Assembly (NCBI GenBank): GCA_937859825.1
Contig: CALMAP010000034.1
Coordinates: forward strand, 1-8,604
DNA length: 8,604 nt
Source of the DNA: an uncultured Terriglobus sp.
GTDB taxonomy: Bacteria; Acidobacteriota; Terriglobia; Terriglobales; Acidobacteriaceae
Reading direction: 5' to 3'
Numbering within the stretch: the stretch's first letter is position 1; each line of letters starts with the position of its first letter. Position numbers and translations under genes: made by a program. Positions 7,001 through 8,604 of this stretch are shown here, one piece after another. The notes beneath the pieces were generated by a model. The model was given only the letters and a program-made list of their open reading frames with translations, was not told where the DNA came from and did not search any database.

Positions 7001-7585
7001 CTATCTCTGAGCGCCTGCAAGAAGAAGGTCCACGATGCGCCGAGCGCTTGTCTCCCAACCTGGGATGAAGGTGGTATGAAAGACGCCAATCATTGCGCGC
7101 AGCAGGTCTTGCGGGTCAGTCTCAGGTTTCAGCGCACCTGCGTCCATGGCGTATTGCACCAGCATGAAGAAGCTGCCGTGGATCTGGCCGCGTGCGCCTT
7201 CCAGCAGACGCATGGAGCCTCCCGGCACCGTTTCCATGGCCGGCAGGATGAGCCTCTTGTGCGCCACGTGCTCCACAAAAACATAAAGCCACTGGCGTAA
7301 CGCCTCCAGCGGAGGCTCAGTCGTAGAGAGTTGCCGGGCAGCTTCGACCAGCCTGGATACCTCATCCTGATAGACGGCTTCGATCAGCACCTCGCGCGTT
7401 GGGAAGTGCCGATACAGGGTGCCGCTTCCGACACCAGCCAGGCGGGCAATGTCGTCCAGGGAAGCAGTCGCGCCGTCGCGTGCGAACGCTTCCCGCGCCG
7501 CACGCAGCAGGCGTACGCGGTTTCGCTGCGCATCTGACCGAAGTCTTGGCGCGGACGTTTGTGCCTGTTCGCTCTGGTTCGTCAT
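7001..7585 (-). CDS. TetR/AcrR family transcriptional regulator
   Basis: 194-aa DNA-binding repressor of typical TetR size. The N-terminal domain begins with RNRVRLLRAAREAFARDG and has the helix-turn-helix at about residues 42-61 (SLDDIARLAGVGSGTLYRHF), followed by PTREVLIEAVY, all standard for the family. The C-terminal part (about 75-194) is an alpha-helical ligand and dimer domain; its ligand is not predictable. The start is uncertain: ATG 7585 is chosen because the first homologous residues follow shortly after. ATG 7591 adds two residues and ATG 7624 thirteen more that look unlike TetR N-termini. A TAAAAT box (7596-7601 on the - strand) so close upstream would make the message nearly leaderless from 7591 or 7585. 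It is transcribed away from the SDR gene, the usual layout of a TetR repressor controlling itself and its divergent neighbour. Control of the SDR gene is inference. Confidence 0.92.
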   Translation of the reverse strand: MTNQSEQAQTSAPRLRSDAQRNRVRLLRAAREAFARDGATASLDDIARLAGVGSGTLYRHFPTREVLIEAVYQDEVSRLVEAARQLSTTEPPLEALRQWLYVFVEHVAHKRLILPAMETVPGGSMRLLEGARGQIHGSFFMLVQYAMDAGALKPETDPQDLLRAMIGVFHTTFIPGWETSARRIVDLLLAGAQR

Positions 7586-7595
7586 ACCCATCAAT

Positions 7596-7623
7596 ATTTT
7601 ATTGCAACCGGAGACACTCTCCA
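7596..7623 (-). promoter_or_regulatory. Candidate tetR promoter
   Basis: Read on the - strand, TAAAAT (7601-7596) matches five of six bases of a -10 box and TGGAGA (7623-7618) four of six of a -35 box, 16 nt apart. The -35 element lies inside the dyads listed separately, so repressor binding there would block it (autoregulation). Transcription would begin near 7589, next to the candidate starts. Acidobacterial promoters are poorly characterised, so this is only a weak match. Confidence 0.3.
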
Positions 7624-7640
7624 CTTGTCTAAACGGAGAG
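7610..7640. promoter_or_regulatory. Candidate TetR operator: overlapping dyads in the tetR-SDR divergent region
   Basis: Three inverted repeats overlap here. GGAGA-CAC-TCTCC is a perfect 13-bp palindrome (7610-7622). AGACA (7612-7616) pairs with TGTCT (7626-7630) across 9 nt. CTCTCC (7617-7622) pairs with GGAGAG (7635-7640) across 12 nt. TetR dimers bind palindromes in exactly this position between divergent genes, so this is the natural operator. Which dyad is bound cannot be decided from sequence alone. Confidence 0.5.
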
Positions 7641-7676
7641 CTTCCCCGCTTTCAATGGAGGGAGAGGTTCTACTTG

Positions 7677-7682
7677 AAAGGA
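7677..7682 (+). promoter_or_regulatory. Shine-Dalgarno site of the SDR gene
   Basis: AAAGGA ends 8 nt before ATG 7691 and fixes that start. The frame stays open back to an ATG at 7559, but that would begin inside the tetR gene and add 44 residues ahead of the Rossmann motif, which normally starts within the first ten residues. Confidence 0.75.
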
Positions 7683-7690
7683 CGCTTACC

Positions 7691-8581
7691 ATGAAGATCT
7701 TTGTTACAGGAGCGACTGGCTTCATCGGCACTGCACTTGTCACGGAATTAGTCGAAGCAGGCCACCAGGTGCGCGGCATGGCTCGCAGCGATGCCGGTGC
7801 GGAGCAACTGCGACAAGCAGGGGTTGAGGTACATCGCGGCGATTTGAACGACCTCGACACTCTGCGTGCAGGCGCCTCCGGCATGGACGCCGTAATTCAC
7901 CTCGCCTTCAATCATGACGACATGTCGAAGTTCGCGCAGTCCGGCGAGGCAGAGCAGCGTGCCATCGAGGCGCTTGGCGCGTCACTGGGCCCGGGCAAAG
8001 TGCTGGTGGCGACCTCTGGCACCGGCCTGGCCAAGGGCGAGCCGGGGCATGTTCGCACCGAGCAGGACCCCTCGCAGGAGGGTTTCCCGCGCAACCCGGA
8101 GGCGGCCGCCAAGGCTGTGTCTGAGCGGGGCGTGAATGTGGCGGTGGTGCGGCTGCCGCAGGTGCACGACACGCGCAAACAGGGCTTGGTCACATGGATG
8201 GTGCAGACGGCACGCGAGAAAGGCTTGTCCGCTTACGTGGGCGATGGCAGCAATCGATGGGCAGCCGCGCCGCGTGAAGACGTGGCACACCTGTACCGGC
8301 TGGCTGTGGAGCAGACCGGACCCGGTTTGACCATCTATCATGCCGTGCAGGAAGAAGGAGTGACGCTGCGGGAAATTGCGGAGGCGTTAGCGCAGGGGCT
8401 GAACGTGCCACTGCGGTCCATCTCGCCGGAGAATGCGGGAGCCCACTTCGGCTGGATCGGCCACTTCGCTGCCGTGGACATGCCCGCATCCAGCGCATGG
8501 ACCCAGCAGAAGCTGGGTTGGAAGCCGACCGGTCGCGGCCTGATCGCCGACCTCAAGGACATGGATTTCCACCAGCAGTGA
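7691..8581 (+). CDS. Atypical extended SDR (NAD-dependent epimerase/dehydratase-like) oxidoreductase
   Basis: 296-aa cytoplasmic Rossmann protein. MKIFVTGATGFIGTALV gives the nucleotide-binding GxxGxxG at Gly7-Gly10-Gly13; RSDAGAEQL follows strand two, where an Arg suggests NADP preference, and GDLNDLDTL and DAVIHLAF (about 70-77) are the next Rossmann strands. The usual active-site YxxxK is absent: the segment that should hold it reads NPEAAAKAVSERG, while SGTG still follows strand five (VLVATSGTGLA). The C-terminal half (VVRLPQVHDT, YVGDGSNRWAA, VAHLYRLAVEQ, YHAVQEEGVTLREIAEAL, LGWKPTGRGLIADL) matches a group of SDRs annotated only as 'SDR family oxidoreductase' or '3-beta hydroxysteroid dehydrogenase', which also lack the Tyr. 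True substrate is unknown. It is divergent from the TetR gene and likely its target; such pairs often respond to small electrophiles or aromatic compounds, but nothing here shows the inducer. Only 23 bp of sequence remain after the stop, with no visible feature. Confidence 0.9.
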   Translation: MKIFVTGATGFIGTALVTELVEAGHQVRGMARSDAGAEQLRQAGVEVHRGDLNDLDTLRAGASGMDAVIHLAFNHDDMSKFAQSGEAEQRAIEALGASLGPGKVLVATSGTGLAKGEPGHVRTEQDPSQEGFPRNPEAAAKAVSERGVNVAVVRLPQVHDTRKQGLVTWMVQTAREKGLSAYVGDGSNRWAAAPREDVAHLYRLAVEQTGPGLTIYHAVQEEGVTLREIAEALAQGLNVPLRSISPENAGAHFGWIGHFAAVDMPASSAWTQQKLGWKPTGRGLIADLKDMDFHQQ

Positions 8582-8604
8582 CCCGCGCAGTTGGGCTGTT
8601 ACCC

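Noticed and set aside
6673..7089. 138-codon - strand frame covering the 176-bp gap between tetR and the beta-helix gene
   Set aside because: It overlaps the 5' end of the beta-helix gene and the 3' end of tetR in other frames, and its composition does not resemble a protein. The gap is more likely non-coding.
7559..7690. 44-residue N-terminal extension of the SDR starting at ATG 7559
   Set aside because: It would begin inside tetR and run through the operator region; the Rossmann motif and a good AAAGGA site place the start at 7691.
1..8604. Search by eye for CRISPR arrays, insertion-sequence ends, tRNA or rRNA genes, toxin-antitoxin or defence genes
   Set aside because: No spaced direct repeats, transposase motifs, cloverleaf segments or small toxin/antitoxin frames were seen; the coding density is filled by the eight metabolic and regulatory genes.

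Overview
The window is GC-rich (roughly 58-60% by eye), densely coding bacterial chromosome. The combination of a non-phosphorylative L-fucose/deoxy-sugar catabolic operon, a secreted two-part beta-helix protein, an exported isoaspartyl peptidase and a TetR/SDR divergent pair resembles soil Acidobacteriota (Terriglobus/Granulicella-like). That placement is from protein flavour only and no marker gene confirms it.

Region 1 (1-3908, + strand) is a tight operon of four genes with gaps of 8, 9 and 12 bp: the 3' two-thirds or less of an L-fuconate dehydratase (enolase superfamily), a Gfo/Idh/MocA NAD(P)-dependent oxidoreductase, a COG3618 lactonase (amidohydrolase family 2) and a FucP-type sugar:H+ symporter. 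Together they read as uptake of L-fucose or a similar sugar, oxidation to the lactone, lactone hydrolysis to the aldonate and dehydration to the 2-keto-3-deoxy acid. No classical SDR-type fucose dehydrogenase is visible in the window, so the Gfo/Idh/MocA protein is the best local candidate for the first oxidation. The rest of the pathway would lie upstream, off the left edge.

Region 2 (3919-6824, - strand) converges on the fucose operon with only 10 bp between stop codons, spanned by a small inverted repeat. It carries an exported beta-helix protein (pectate-lyase-like fold, function unknown, with an internal duplication), followed 74 bp downstream by an isoaspartyl peptidase/type III asparaginase with a signal peptide. 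The two are probably co-transcribed.

Region 3 (7001-8581) is a divergent pair: a TetR/AcrR repressor on the - strand and an atypical extended SDR on the + strand that lacks the usual YxxxK motif. The roughly 100-bp space between them holds overlapping dyads and phased GGAGA repeats that look like the repressor's operator. The 176 bp between the TetR stop and the beta-helix gene hold no gene that I can support. I found no RNA genes, mobile elements, CRISPR arrays or clear rho-independent terminators. The window is mainly metabolic; the least described parts are the beta-helix protein, the unusual dehydrogenase and the operator region.
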